A stretch of 64,000 nt of DNA from Paludibacteraceae bacterium (GTDB lineage: Bacteria > Bacteroidota > Bacteroidia > Bacteroidales > Paludibacteraceae). The translations under genes were made by a program, and so were the position numbers. Below the pieces are notes generated by a model that was not told the origin of the DNA, ran no database searches, and saw only the letters and a program-made list of their open reading frames with translations. Within the stretch, counting starts at the first letter, position 1. Every line of letters starts with the position of its first letter. Of the stretch, positions 44,335-53,852 are shown one piece after another. The stretch lies in contig JAKSOA010000008.1 in the NCBI GenBank assembly GCA_024405875.1, positions 1 to 64,000 on the forward strand, in the 5' to 3' direction.

Positions 44335-45975
44335 TTACTTCTTTGGAATATTAAACATATCCACTTTAGCCTTATCAACCAACGCTCTTGATAATGTTTT
44401 TGAAACAGACTTATCCACACCATCAACAGCATCATTGTAAATATTATTTATCTTCTTCCAATTGGCTGCGGTGTAATCTGACTCCTTATATAAACTAAGT
44501 GCATCATTCATCTCTTTTTTATAGTTAGAGATATTATCTATTGAAGGCACATCATAATAATATGAGTCTGAAGTAAATTCAGAGTTGTCCTTATCCCATT
44601 TGTTAGCCTTACAAGAGTCTGTAATCTTATTCATTTTATCATAAGAATACGTCGCACCCAACTCATCAATAGCCAAAGCCTTCAAAGCTTCCATCTGAGC
44701 CCAGCAAGTTTCGTTATAGTATTTTTTATAACTCTTCTGAATAGTGGAGAATTGACTATTTATGTTCTTTGAGAAAGTTTCAAAATTCTTACTTGCCGCA
44801 ATATCATAATATTTTTTACCATATTGTCGAGCAATAACATCAATATCCTTAAATGAAACACACTTGCTAAGTTCAATATCTAAAAGTTCATCTAACTCCA
44901 ATACATAATCCCATGCAACTGATGAGTATTTTGACTCATCATGTCCTTCACTCAAACCAGCGTCTTCAGGAGCACCCTGTTTTTTCAAATGAAACTTCCA
45001 GCACCACTCCTCTTTAGCCCATTTCCTTGCTGCCTCAAGATACAAACCAGTAATGGCATCAGAGCCATCAGAGATGGCTTGCTCTGAACTAGAGAAATTG
45101 GTGCCTCCATCTATCACATTGTAAATATCACTCTTATATCCATCTACCTTAGATTGATCAACTGATAACTCAAAAGGAAGGAATAAACCAAGAGCCTCTT
45201 GGGTATAAGCCTCTTTGCTGGCAACAGTTTCAATATACGTTTTGGCATCAGCGGCATACTGAGCATACACCTCAGACATCTTACCGCTGAAATCTCCAAA
45301 GTTATAGAAAACGCCGTAACCAAACTCATCGGCTCTTGTCTCAACTTTATTATTGTTGTTATCAGCAAAACTATTCTCGCCTATGACATTATATCTGTCT
45401 GGCAGGAACTTTGTCTTGGCTGTCTCCACCGCCTCACCATTTTCAAAGCAGGTGATAACGCCACCATTAAACTGATTGAAGAAGTAAATCTGGAATTTGT
45501 CAAGATATCCTTCAGATGAGCCTTTATAAACGGCGTACTTTGAATCCACACTACGTGTCAATTGACGAGCAGACAGTGTCGCCTCATAATCTGCAACACC
45601 TTTGAATGTACCTTGTAGCATCGGCTCAAGATATTGATTGTTCACAGAGGTTACCAAAACATCAATGTAAACAACCTTTCCTCCGTCAAATTTACCACAC
45701 GCTCTTGTAACACCACATTTCAAACCAGTAAGAAGACCGCTGTTGTCAATAGAGGCAACATAACTATCATCTACAGACCACTCCACACTGCTAACAGGAT
45801 AAGGAGTGGAACTCTTGACTCCGTATGAATTTACAGAGAGAGTTGTTGTCTCACCTACATTGACAGAAACAACACTGCTGTTAGGTGAGAACGCGAGCTC
45901 GTTCTCTTTCTTGCAGGCAATAAGAGTTATTGCGGCAAGCAGGCTAACGCCCAATTTTATATAAATGTTTTTCAT
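44335..45975 (-). CDS. Starch-locus lipoprotein with Big-like domain, in the SusE/F position
   Basis: 546-residue lipoprotein (lipobox C21, TLIAC). Residues about 30-110 look like a bacterial Ig-like (Big_2) domain: VVSVNVGETTTLSVNSYG, then VEWSVDDSYVASIDNSGLLTGLKCG. Residues about 120-220 are beta-rich. From about 230 to the end the protein is mostly helical and acidic, with many aromatic residues. I do not recognise a named family for that part and see no glycan-binding signature. It follows susD after 27 bases and ends the operon, the place where SusE/SusF-type surface glycan-binding proteins are found. A binding role is an inference from position only. Confidence 0.6.
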   Translation of the reverse strand: MKNIYIKLGVSLLAAITLIACKKENELAFSPNSSVVSVNVGETTTLSVNSYGVKSSTPYPVSSVEWSVDDSYVASIDNSGLLTGLKCGVTRACGKFDGGKVVYIDVLVTSVNNQYLEPMLQGTFKGVADYEATLSARQLTRSVDSKYAVYKGSSEGYLDKFQIYFFNQFNGGVITCFENGEAVETAKTKFLPDRYNVIGENSFADNNNNKVETRADEFGYGVFYNFGDFSGKMSEVYAQYAADAKTYIETVASKEAYTQEALGLFLPFELSVDQSKVDGYKSDIYNVIDGGTNFSSSEQAISDGSDAITGLYLEAARKWAKEEWCWKFHLKKQGAPEDAGLSEGHDESKYSSVAWDYVLELDELLDIELSKCVSFKDIDVIARQYGKKYYDIAASKNFETFSKNINSQFSTIQKSYKKYYNETCWAQMEALKALAIDELGATYSYDKMNKITDSCKANKWDKDNSEFTSDSYYYDVPSIDNISNYKKEMNDALSLYKESDYTAANWKKINNIYNDAVDGVDKSVSKTLSRALVDKAKVDMFNIPKK

Positions 45976-46002
45976 ATCAAAAATTTTAAACAGTTATTAT
46001 TA

Positions 46003-47676
46003 TTATTGAAGATAGCCGTCATTCTGTTTCCAAGGCTTCTCATCATTAGCGTGCATCTCAATGTACTTCTTTGGTATAGGGAACCATTTTCGCCAATCTT
46101 CAACAACATGCTTTGAAGATGATTTTGCCTCCTCTCCCTTATATGTCCAGTCGTAAGCATCGCCAGTATACTTTCCGTGTCTTATAAGGTCACGACGACG
46201 GGTGTTCTCCCAAGCAAGTTCCCTGCCACGCTCATCAAGAATCTCGTCAAGATTAACAGTTCCATACGCCTCCAAACCTGCACGGGTTCTGATAAGTGCG
46301 AAATCTGCATTTGAAAGCACAGTGCCAATATTACCACCACCTCTGACACAAGCCTCCGCTTTCATAAGAAGAACATCAGCATAACGTAGAAGTACAAAGT
46401 CATTCTCCATATATTTGTTGACAGTTGAACCTACCTCTGTCTCATATTTCATACAGCGGGCTCCCGCATGCCAAGAGCAAGCAGTCTTATCACCAAACTT
46501 ATTTTCAATTATAACTTCTTTACCATTTTCATCCTTAACTATAGAGCCATCAACTTTTGATTTAACAGGACCGAGGAACCAACCGAACTTTGTATTGATA
46601 TCTTGGAAATTAATGTCAGTACCATCATTAGGTCCGCAAGGTCCGCGTCGGTCACCCTCCTTATATAGAGCAAGGAACTGAGGAGAGGCGGCGAATCCGT
46701 TCCAAGGTTTCTCAAGCAAATCATAGTAGGTTTGGAATGCGTATGGTTGTGTCAAAAGATTGACACGCAATTTGTTAGACATCTTGCCTGCCATATCTTG
46801 GTAGTCAAATGAAGCGTTACCATTCTCAACTATCACAAATATGTTCTCCTCACTGTTCTCATTATGAACAAGGAAGTTGCTGAAGAAATTGCTTTCACAA
46901 TGATAAACGCCTGAATTGATGACCATATCACAATATTTCACACACTCAGTGTATGGCGATGCGTCTGGAGTTACATCAAATGACTCCGCATTAAAATATA
47001 GGCGGGCAAGAAGTGTGTATCCCGCACCCTGTGTAACACGTCCGTAGTTCATAGCCTTTGACGGGTCAGTAGCAACAGGCAGGGAAGGGGTGTATTTTTT
47101 AAGGCAATCAACCATCTTCTGCCATACCTCCTGTCTTTCATTAAGTGGGAACTGCACAGATTCACTTGTAGGGAACTCTTCTGTATAAGGAAGACGTCCG
47201 AACATATCAAACATTGTGTAGTAGTAGTAAGTTCTAAGCACACAAAGTTCAGCCTCAAATCTTGGATATGCAGACAAATCCTTATATGGTTCAAGCTGTT
47301 TCAAAATTTTGTTACACAATGTGGCTCCCGCAATACACTTCTCCCATACAAGTTCAAAAGCAAGGGTACTGTAATCCCAATTCATTGTATTTAAAGTTGC
47401 CCAATATCCACTATCGTTCCAGTTATCACCCGGAGTACGTACAGGACAGCGAGCCTCATCAGAAGTAAGGGTATTGAGTCCCCAATATCCCCAGTGGTCG
47501 TGTAACCATTTTAGTTCAGCGTATGCCTGACCAACAAGTTTTGACATGTTCTCAGGGTCTTTCATAAGTTCCTCTGTTGTAGGATTGCCGAACGCCTCCT
47601 CCTTAAGGAAATCCTCACAAGATGTAAGTGAGAGACCAAGGAGAGCAACAGATAAATATATTATATACTTTTTCAT
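46003..47676 (-). CDS. susD: SusD/RagB family starch-binding lipoprotein
   Basis: 557 residues, surface lipoprotein (C20, SLTSC) that lids the SusC transporter. After EDFLKEEAFGNPTTEE it has the tetratricopeptide-like helical pattern of the family, including LVGQAYAELKWLHDHWG and LCVLRTYYYYTMFDMFGRLPYTEEF, the most recognisable SusD stretch. The C-terminal LRYADVLLMKAEACVRGG and RGRELAWENTRRRDLIRHGKY segments complete it. The susC start-to-stop distance is 19 bases, so the pair is co-translated. The substrate is probably starch or maltodextrin, judged from the neighbouring amylases. Confidence 0.95.
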   Translation of the reverse strand: MKKYIIYLSVALLGLSLTSCEDFLKEEAFGNPTTEELMKDPENMSKLVGQAYAELKWLHDHWGYWGLNTLTSDEARCPVRTPGDNWNDSGYWATLNTMNWDYSTLAFELVWEKCIAGATLCNKILKQLEPYKDLSAYPRFEAELCVLRTYYYYTMFDMFGRLPYTEEFPTSESVQFPLNERQEVWQKMVDCLKKYTPSLPVATDPSKAMNYGRVTQGAGYTLLARLYFNAESFDVTPDASPYTECVKYCDMVINSGVYHCESNFFSNFLVHNENSEENIFVIVENGNASFDYQDMAGKMSNKLRVNLLTQPYAFQTYYDLLEKPWNGFAASPQFLALYKEGDRRGPCGPNDGTDINFQDINTKFGWFLGPVKSKVDGSIVKDENGKEVIIENKFGDKTACSWHAGARCMKYETEVGSTVNKYMENDFVLLRYADVLLMKAEACVRGGGNIGTVLSNADFALIRTRAGLEAYGTVNLDEILDERGRELAWENTRRRDLIRHGKYTGDAYDWTYKGEEAKSSSKHVVEDWRKWFPIPKKYIEMHANDEKPWKQNDGYLQ

Positions 47677-47695
47677 ATTACTATTCTTTTAAAGG

Positions 47696-50668
47696 TTAGA
47701 AAGTAGCGTTGACACCGAACAGATATGTAGCGACTCTAGGATAGAAGCTTACACCCTGGATACCAGCACTGTTAATATCACCTACATTAACTTCAGGGTC
47801 AAGTCCTGAATATTTTGTTATAGTAAACACATTCTGGGCAGTAACATACAGTCTCAGTTTCTTGCAGAACTTGTTAGCCTTCATAGGAATTGTGAAACCG
47901 AGAGTAATGTTATCGCACTTCAGATATGAACCGTCCTCAAGCCAATAGTCTGAGAATTTACTGTCACGATATGCACCGTTTCCTGTAGCAATAGCCTGAG
48001 TTGTTGATTTGTAAACTTGGTTTGCCTGAACGCCCTCTGTTGAAGGAGTGTAAGCCCAACGTGTTACATTAAGAACATCATTGCCAATCATACCACGGAA
48101 GAATATGGTGAAATCAATCCATTTCCAACGTACAGTGTTGTTCCAACCAAATGTCATTATAGGTTGTGCGTGACCTACAATTGTCTTATCCAAATCATTA
48201 ACCTCACCGTCTCCGTTCAAATCCTTATATACAAGTTGATGATTGTCATCTACGTGGTCAACCTTGTAGCCGTAGAACAGACCTATGGACTCACCCTCAC
48301 GGATAATCTGTGTTGTGGTAGAGTTAAGTCCGTTACCACCTACGCCGCCTGTTGATTTCTCTGTATAGTTCAAACCTTTAGAAGCGTCTGTAAGAGATTT
48401 GATCTTATTGTTATCAAACGCCATTGTCCAAGTTGATGTCCAGTTCCAATTCTGAGTCTTTACAGGCACACCTGTAAGAGCAAGCTCAAGACCCTTTGCC
48501 ATAATCTCACCAGCATTAGCAAGAAGTGACGTGTACTGATATGGTGGAGATGGAACATCATACCAATAGAGCAAATCTTTTGTGTTACGTATATAGAGGT
48601 CTAAACTACCATACAAACGGTTTGTAAGGAATGCGAAGTCAATACCTAAGTTATACTCAAACTTGCGTTCCCATTTCAAATCAGGGTTGGCGTTTTGACT
48701 CACTTTGTATGACTTAACCCAAGCGCCATTATACCAGAATGTACCACCAGATGTAAGAAGTTCCTTTGAGGCAAGGTCTGAACCTACATTGTTACCTGTA
48801 ATACCGAAACCGAAACGAAGTTTCAAATCATCAAGCCATTTTACATCCTTAAGCCAATCCTCACCGCTAAGACGCCAACCTGCTGATGCGGCAGGGAATA
48901 CACCCCAACGGTTGTTGGCACCGAAACGAGAGGAACCCTCAACACGAACAGACGCAGAGAGCAGATATTTCTCCTTATAGTTATAGTTGGCACGAGCGAA
49001 GAAAGAGGCGAGAGAGTTTGAACTGCGGTATGAGCCAATGTTCATCTTTGTCTTCTCCGGGTCTCCTTCCGCCATCTTGTAATATTTGATGTCATCAGTT
49101 GAGAAACCAGTGTTCTCCATATTGCCTCCGTCATAGTTGAATTTCTGCCAAGAGAAGCCTCCTACCAAAGCAAGAGTGTGGTTGTTCCATTGACCTGAGT
49201 AGTCAATTGTAGCCTCAGTAAGTATATTCAAAGTGCGGTCGTATGTACGAACAGCCTTTCCTGCATTATCAGCATCAACTGTGAACTTCAAACTGTTGTA
49301 CTTGTAGTTGTAATTGTCACCTTCCTCAATAGCGGCGAAACCGTTAAGTTTCAAGCCCTTGACAGGTAGAACATTCACAGTGGCACGGACAGAACCACGG
49401 AAATAGTTTCCGTCTCCATACTCCTCATTAAGTTTGTATGGCTCAACAGGGTTGCTGAAGCCAGACGCCTCAACATAGTAGAAACCAGACTTTGTGCTCT
49501 TGTCATAGACAGGATATGTAGGGTTAAGTGTGGCACATTGGTCAAACTGAGCCCAATCCTTATCATTCCTGTAGTGCATATAGGAGAAGTCATATTGCAA
49601 ATCAAGCCAGCCTTCAAAAGCCTTTTGATTGGCGGCCATCTTAGCCATAATCTCATTACGCTTGTTTGTGATACCCTCAGCGTACTTGTAGTTAATAGAA
49701 CCACGATAACTGAACTTCTTTGTAGCACCGCTTATTGAGAAGTTGTGGTTTGTGGTAACAGGAACCTCACGTGCAATCATAGGATAGTAGTCACTGTAAT
49801 TACCGTGGTTGTAACCAGAGAACTTGCCGTTTGTCCAATCCTGCATAGTTACAAAATCCTTAGCATCTGTCAAGCCTGTATTACTGCTCTTATGTGACAG
49901 TGAAACATAACCAGCATACTCAAAGTCTGTTGTTCCGCACTCCTGACCCTCTGAACTGAGTCCGCGTTTTGTTGTGATAAGCACAACACCGTTAGTACCA
50001 CGGGTACCATAGATAGCGGCAGAAGAACCATCCTTCAAAACATCCATTGAAGCAATGTCATCAGGGGCGATATTATCAATGTTTGATACCGGAACACCGT
50101 CCACAATATAAAGAGGTGTGGAACCTGAACCGGCGTCAAGAGTAGACGTACCACGAATCTGGACATTGAATCCTGTGTTTGTAGGGTCACCGCCTGAAGT
50201 GTTGGTGATGGTAAGACCAGCCACCTTACCTTGCAAAAGACCCATAGGGTTTGTCTTTGCACCTGCGTTGAAGTTTTCTGATTTCACACTAGCAACCGCA
50301 GATGTAATCTCCTTTGCCTTTTGTGAACCGTAACCTACGGCTACAACCTCCTCAAGGTGTGTTGAAGCCTCACGCAAAATAATGTCCATAGTGGACTTTC
50401 CCGCCACACTTACAGTCTGAGACTCATAACCTGTGTAAGAGAACTCAAGTTGCTTTGCTTTTGCCGGCAATGTCAACTCAAAATTTCCATCGAAGTCTGT
50501 GATAGTTCCTACAGACCTGTCCTCCACCACAGTGATGTAAGCGCCTATGATAGGCTCTCCTGTCTCATCTGTAACTGTTCCTGAGAGTGTGCCCTGCGCA
50601 TATACGGCTGTTGATAGAGCCAATCCTGCGAACAATGTACACAAAACTCTGAGTAATTGTTTATTCAT
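47696..50668 (-). CDS. susC: SusC/RagA family TonB-linked outer-membrane transporter
   Basis: 990 residues. Signal peptide about 1-24; CarboxypepD-regulatory-like domain about 26-105 (GTLSGTVTDETGEPIIGAYI); SusC motif EEVVAVGYGSQKAKEITSAVASV about 114-136; plug with IRGTSTLDAGSGSTPLYIVDGVPV and KDGSSAAIYGTRGTNGVVLITTKRG; barrel ending FGVNATF. It imports oligosaccharides captured by SusD. The strong promoter at 50740 faces away from the lacI-type gene, so regulator and transporter are divergent. Confidence 0.96.
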   Translation of the reverse strand: MNKQLLRVLCTLFAGLALSTAVYAQGTLSGTVTDETGEPIIGAYITVVEDRSVGTITDFDGNFELTLPAKAKQLEFSYTGYESQTVSVAGKSTMDIILREASTHLEEVVAVGYGSQKAKEITSAVASVKSENFNAGAKTNPMGLLQGKVAGLTITNTSGGDPTNTGFNVQIRGTSTLDAGSGSTPLYIVDGVPVSNIDNIAPDDIASMDVLKDGSSAAIYGTRGTNGVVLITTKRGLSSEGQECGTTDFEYAGYVSLSHKSSNTGLTDAKDFVTMQDWTNGKFSGYNHGNYSDYYPMIAREVPVTTNHNFSISGATKKFSYRGSINYKYAEGITNKRNEIMAKMAANQKAFEGWLDLQYDFSYMHYRNDKDWAQFDQCATLNPTYPVYDKSTKSGFYYVEASGFSNPVEPYKLNEEYGDGNYFRGSVRATVNVLPVKGLKLNGFAAIEEGDNYNYKYNSLKFTVDADNAGKAVRTYDRTLNILTEATIDYSGQWNNHTLALVGGFSWQKFNYDGGNMENTGFSTDDIKYYKMAEGDPEKTKMNIGSYRSSNSLASFFARANYNYKEKYLLSASVRVEGSSRFGANNRWGVFPAASAGWRLSGEDWLKDVKWLDDLKLRFGFGITGNNVGSDLASKELLTSGGTFWYNGAWVKSYKVSQNANPDLKWERKFEYNLGIDFAFLTNRLYGSLDLYIRNTKDLLYWYDVPSPPYQYTSLLANAGEIMAKGLELALTGVPVKTQNWNWTSTWTMAFDNNKIKSLTDASKGLNYTEKSTGGVGGNGLNSTTTQIIREGESIGLFYGYKVDHVDDNHQLVYKDLNGDGEVNDLDKTIVGHAQPIMTFGWNNTVRWKWIDFTIFFRGMIGNDVLNVTRWAYTPSTEGVQANQVYKSTTQAIATGNGAYRDSKFSDYWLEDGSYLKCDNITLGFTIPMKANKFCKKLRLYVTAQNVFTITKYSGLDPEVNVGDINSAGIQGVSFYPRVATYLFGVNATF

Positions 50669-50739
50669 ACATTTGATTTTTGGTTAATAAATAGGTTAAA
50701 ATTAAATCTCTTGAATACTACTGACGTAGTTTTGACTTA

Positions 50740-50770
50740 CAAACATACGCTTTTTTTCTTTTTTACGCAA
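50740..50770 (-). promoter_or_regulatory. Promoter of susC
   Basis: Minus-strand TATGTTTG (50740-50747) and TTG (50768-50770), spaced by 20 bases. The leader before the ATG is about 65 bases. Confidence 0.8.
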
Positions 50771-50871
50771 ATTTCACACGTTTTTTTTTACATTTTTGAA
50801 ACATTTTATCAATCATTCGGCCCGCACGCTCAATGTTTGTCAATATTTTTTACCATTATCAGTGCAAACTA

Positions 50872-50902
50872 TTGCATAATTCCACTTTATTTCATAACTT
50901 TG
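50872..50902 (+). promoter_or_regulatory. Promoter of the lacI-type regulator
   Basis: TTG at 50872-50874 and TAACTTTG at 50895-50902, spaced by 20 bases, 26 bases before the ATG. The 260-base divergent region 50669-50928 otherwise holds T-rich sequence; I cannot point to a clear LacI operator. Confidence 0.8.
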
Positions 50903-50928
50903 TAGGTTGATACCGACTAAAATCTACT

Positions 50929-51936
50929 ATGAAACCACAAATCACTATCAAAGACCTGGCCAGGGAGTTGAATATCTCCACCTCAACTGTTTCCAGGGCT
51001 CTTCAAAATCACCCTGATATAAGCAAGGCTACTATAGCACGTGTTCAGGAATGCGCAAAGAGACGCCACTACAAGCCTAACACAATAGCGTTGAGTCTGA
51101 AATTGCAACGGACAAACATCATCGGGGTTATGATACCTGAAATGGTGCACAACTTCTTCTCCTCAGTAGTGGCAGGCATTGAAGATGTTGCAGGAGAAAA
51201 GGGGTACAACGTAATATTATGCCAAACTTCAGAGAGTTCAGAGAAGGAGGCGAAATGCATAGACACCTTGCTTACGGCTCACGCCTCCGGCATTCTTACC
51301 TCAGTGTCAAAAGAGACAACTGATTTCTCTCATTTCAAAAATATTGTCGAGGAGGACACTCCTATTGTGTTCTTTGACAGAATATGTCCCGATATTGAGA
51401 GTGACAGCGTGGTTACTGATGACTATACAGGAGCATACAATCTGGTAAGCCACCTTATTAAGACAGGTTGCAAGAGAATAGCGTTTTACGGAGCGCCGGA
51501 ACATTTAAAAATAGCCCGGGACAGAAAAAGAGGATACTTGAGTGCCCTCAAGGACAACGGAATCAGAACGGACGAAAGCCTGATTTTTGAGTGCGACAAC
51601 AGAGCCAATGCAATTGAACTTACATCAAAGATTCTCAGAGGCGCCAACCATCCGGACGCTTTCTTTGCTGTTAATGATGACACAGCATCAGGCATTATAA
51701 CAGCGGCAAAAAGAGCCGGAAAGAGAATCCCGGAAGAGATATCAGTGTGTGGATTCGGAGACGGAGCCGTAGCCCAAATATCAGACCCGTCAATAACAAC
51801 TGTTGAACAAAACGGTTACAAGATGGGGGCTGAGGCGTGCCATTTGCTTATCAAACGCATTGAGAGCAAAGATGACATACCTTTCATACAGAAAGTTGTG
51901 CCGACAAAACTAATTATTAGAGAAAGCACGAGATAA
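50929..51936 (+). CDS. LacI-family transcriptional regulator of the starch locus
   Basis: 335 residues. The N-terminal helix-turn-helix ITIKDLARELNISTSTVSRAL (4-24) is followed by the hinge KPNTIALSLKLQRTNIIGV and a periplasmic-binding-protein-like sensor domain (about 60-333). It is divergent from susC and upstream of the SusA-like gene, so it probably controls both transcripts in response to a maltodextrin or another sugar. The original B. thetaiotaomicron sus locus uses SusR instead; LacI control is known for related loci in other Bacteroidetes. Its TAA stop opens a heptamer array. Confidence 0.93.
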   Translation: MKPQITIKDLARELNISTSTVSRALQNHPDISKATIARVQECAKRRHYKPNTIALSLKLQRTNIIGVMIPEMVHNFFSSVVAGIEDVAGEKGYNVILCQTSESSEKEAKCIDTLLTAHASGILTSVSKETTDFSHFKNIVEEDTPIVFFDRICPDIESDSVVTDDYTGAYNLVSHLIKTGCKRIAFYGAPEHLKIARDRKRGYLSALKDNGIRTDESLIFECDNRANAIELTSKILRGANHPDAFFAVNDDTASGIITAAKRAGKRIPEEISVCGFGDGAVAQISDPSITTVEQNGYKMGAEACHLLIKRIESKDDIPFIQKVVPTKLIIRESTR

Positions 51937-51963
51937 TTAACAATTAATAATTAACAATTAACA
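51936..51963. repeat. Period-7 tandem array (ATTAACA)
   Basis: Four units (ATTAACA, ATTAATA, ATTAACA, ATTAACA) starting on the last base of the regulator stop codon and ending 9 bases before the next ATG. The unit is the same as at 17893. Confidence 0.9.
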
Positions 51964-51972
51964 TATACTTGT

Positions 51973-53832
51973 ATGCATAAACAGATACTACTGATAGTTA
52001 CGTTATTGGCGTTTGCGACGGCTGGTGTCGCAGGAAACAAGTGTGCGGTAAGTAAGATTGAGCCTATAAGTTGGTGGGTTGGAATGAACAACCCTGAGTT
52101 ACAACTTCAATGCTACGGGCAGGGAATTCAAAACGCCACAGTGGAGATTGATTACCCAGGTGTTACTGTCACCCGTACAGAAAAGGTGGAGAGCCCTAAT
52201 TACCTGTTTATATTTCTGAACATAGACCCTGCCACAAAGCCAGGCACATTTGACATAATATTCAAAGATGGGAAGAAGAAGATTGCTAAGTGCAAATATA
52301 CTCTTAACGCACGACGTGAGGGCAGCCGTAATCGTGGTAGTTTCACATCATCTGACGCCATCTATCTGCTTATGCCAGACCGTTTTGCAAACGGCAACTA
52401 TGACAATGACAGCATTAAGGGCTACCTGCAGGGGGTTGACCGCAGTGATTTAGGCAAACGTCACGGAGGTGACATTCAGGGAATAATTGACCATCTTGAC
52501 TACATAGCGGATTTGGGTTGCACGGCACTTTGGCCCACCCCTATGTTTGACAACAATGATGACAACTACTCATACCACCACTACTCCGCCTGTGATTACT
52601 ACAAAATAGACCCACGTTTAGGCACAAACGCTGATTACAAGAGGCTATCTGACAGTTGTCACGTAAAAGGTTTGAAACTAATAATTGACGTGGTTCCAAA
52701 CCATTGCGGAATACGCCACTACTGGATGAGTGACCTGCCTACGCAGGATTGGATTCATCAATGGCCTACATACACAAGCTCTAACTACCGTATGACAGCC
52801 TGGACAGACCCGCACGCAGCCGACGCTGACCGTGAGGTTTTGGAGAAGGGTTGGTTCTCATACAGTATGCCTGACCTTAATCTTGAGAACCCTTTACTTT
52901 TCAACTACCTGACAGAGGCGTACATTTGGTGGATTGAGTACGGCAATGTTGACGGAATAAGAGTTGACACCTACCCTTACAATAACATTAAGGTGGCAAG
53001 CAGGTTTATGAAGACATTTAGAGATGAGTACCCTAATATCTCCATCGTGGGAGAGTGCTGGGTAAAGTCTCCACTTGAGATAGCCTACTATCAATCAGGT
53101 AATAACAACAAGGACGGATTTGACTCCAACCTGCAGAGCGTTATGGATTTTGTGCTCAAAGACAAGATTCAGGAGGCTTTCAATGAGCGTGATGACTGGG
53201 ATCACGGTATGGCAAAGTTCTACTCACACTACGCACAGGACTTCGCCTACCCTGACCAGAATATGATAATGAACTTTGTTGACAACCACGACATTGACCG
53301 TTTCTCAGGAGCTGTGCAGATGAACCCTGACAAATACAAGATGGGTCTCGCAATGCTCATTACCACACGTGGCTACCCACAGATTTATTCCGGCGATGAG
53401 ATAATGCTTGAGGGCATACCTGGCAACTATGAAGGGTTCCGCTTTGATTTTCCAGGAGGCTGGAAAGAGGATAGCCGCAACGCATTCACAGAAGAGGGCA
53501 GAACCGGTATTGAGAATGATATTTTCAACTACACGAAAGCACTACTGAACTTCCGCAAGAACTCTACCGCACTTCAGAGTGGTAAGATGAAGCAGTTCAT
53601 TCCAACATTTGAGGGTGTATATGTATTCTCACGCTATGACAAAAATGAGAGAATAATAGTGATATTCAATAACAATGTGAATTCTCAGTTTATGAGTTTT
53701 GACCGCTACAAGGAACTCTTTGAGGGTTCTGAGTCAGGCACAGACATAATAACGGGCAAGACAATATATTTTGACACAAAACTATCATTGCCTGCAAAAT
53801 CAGCGACAATAATAAAAGTAAAGGAGAAATGA
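51973..53832 (+). CDS. susA: SusA-like periplasmic GH13 neopullulanase/alpha-amylase
   Basis: 619 residues with a signal peptide (about 1-20) and no lipobox, so periplasmic. An N-terminal E-set domain (about 25-115, PISWWVGMNNPELQLQCYG) precedes the GH13 TIM barrel. Conserved regions are DVVPNH (239-244), GIRVDTYPY with nucleophile D332, IVGECW with acid/base E361, and NFVDNHD with D440. It would trim imported maltooligosaccharides to short sugars for the adjacent transporter. The final codons and the stop (TGA) lie in a heptamer array. Confidence 0.93.
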   Translation: MHKQILLIVTLLAFATAGVAGNKCAVSKIEPISWWVGMNNPELQLQCYGQGIQNATVEIDYPGVTVTRTEKVESPNYLFIFLNIDPATKPGTFDIIFKDGKKKIAKCKYTLNARREGSRNRGSFTSSDAIYLLMPDRFANGNYDNDSIKGYLQGVDRSDLGKRHGGDIQGIIDHLDYIADLGCTALWPTPMFDNNDDNYSYHHYSACDYYKIDPRLGTNADYKRLSDSCHVKGLKLIIDVVPNHCGIRHYWMSDLPTQDWIHQWPTYTSSNYRMTAWTDPHAADADREVLEKGWFSYSMPDLNLENPLLFNYLTEAYIWWIEYGNVDGIRVDTYPYNNIKVASRFMKTFRDEYPNISIVGECWVKSPLEIAYYQSGNNNKDGFDSNLQSVMDFVLKDKIQEAFNERDDWDHGMAKFYSHYAQDFAYPDQNMIMNFVDNHDIDRFSGAVQMNPDKYKMGLAMLITTRGYPQIYSGDEIMLEGIPGNYEGFRFDFPGGWKEDSRNAFTEEGRTGIENDIFNYTKALLNFRKNSTALQSGKMKQFIPTFEGVYVFSRYDKNERIIVIFNNNVNSQFMSFDRYKELFEGSESGTDIITGKTIYFDTKLSLPAKSATIIKVKEK

Positions 53833-53850
53833 GAAAGGAGAAAGGAGAAA
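53823..53850. repeat. Period-7 tandem array (GGAGAAA)
   Basis: Four units (GGAGAAA, TGAGAAA, GGAGAAA, GGAGAAA). The second unit supplies the TGA stop of the upstream gene; the last ones place GGAG a few bases before the next ATG (53853), so the array also acts as a possible ribosome binding site. Confidence 0.9.
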
Positions 53851-53852
53851 TT

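Noticed and set aside
45990-46003. TTA trinucleotide run between susD and the lipoprotein
   Set aside because: Only four or five units of a low-complexity triplet at a gene end; too short to separate from AT-rich background.
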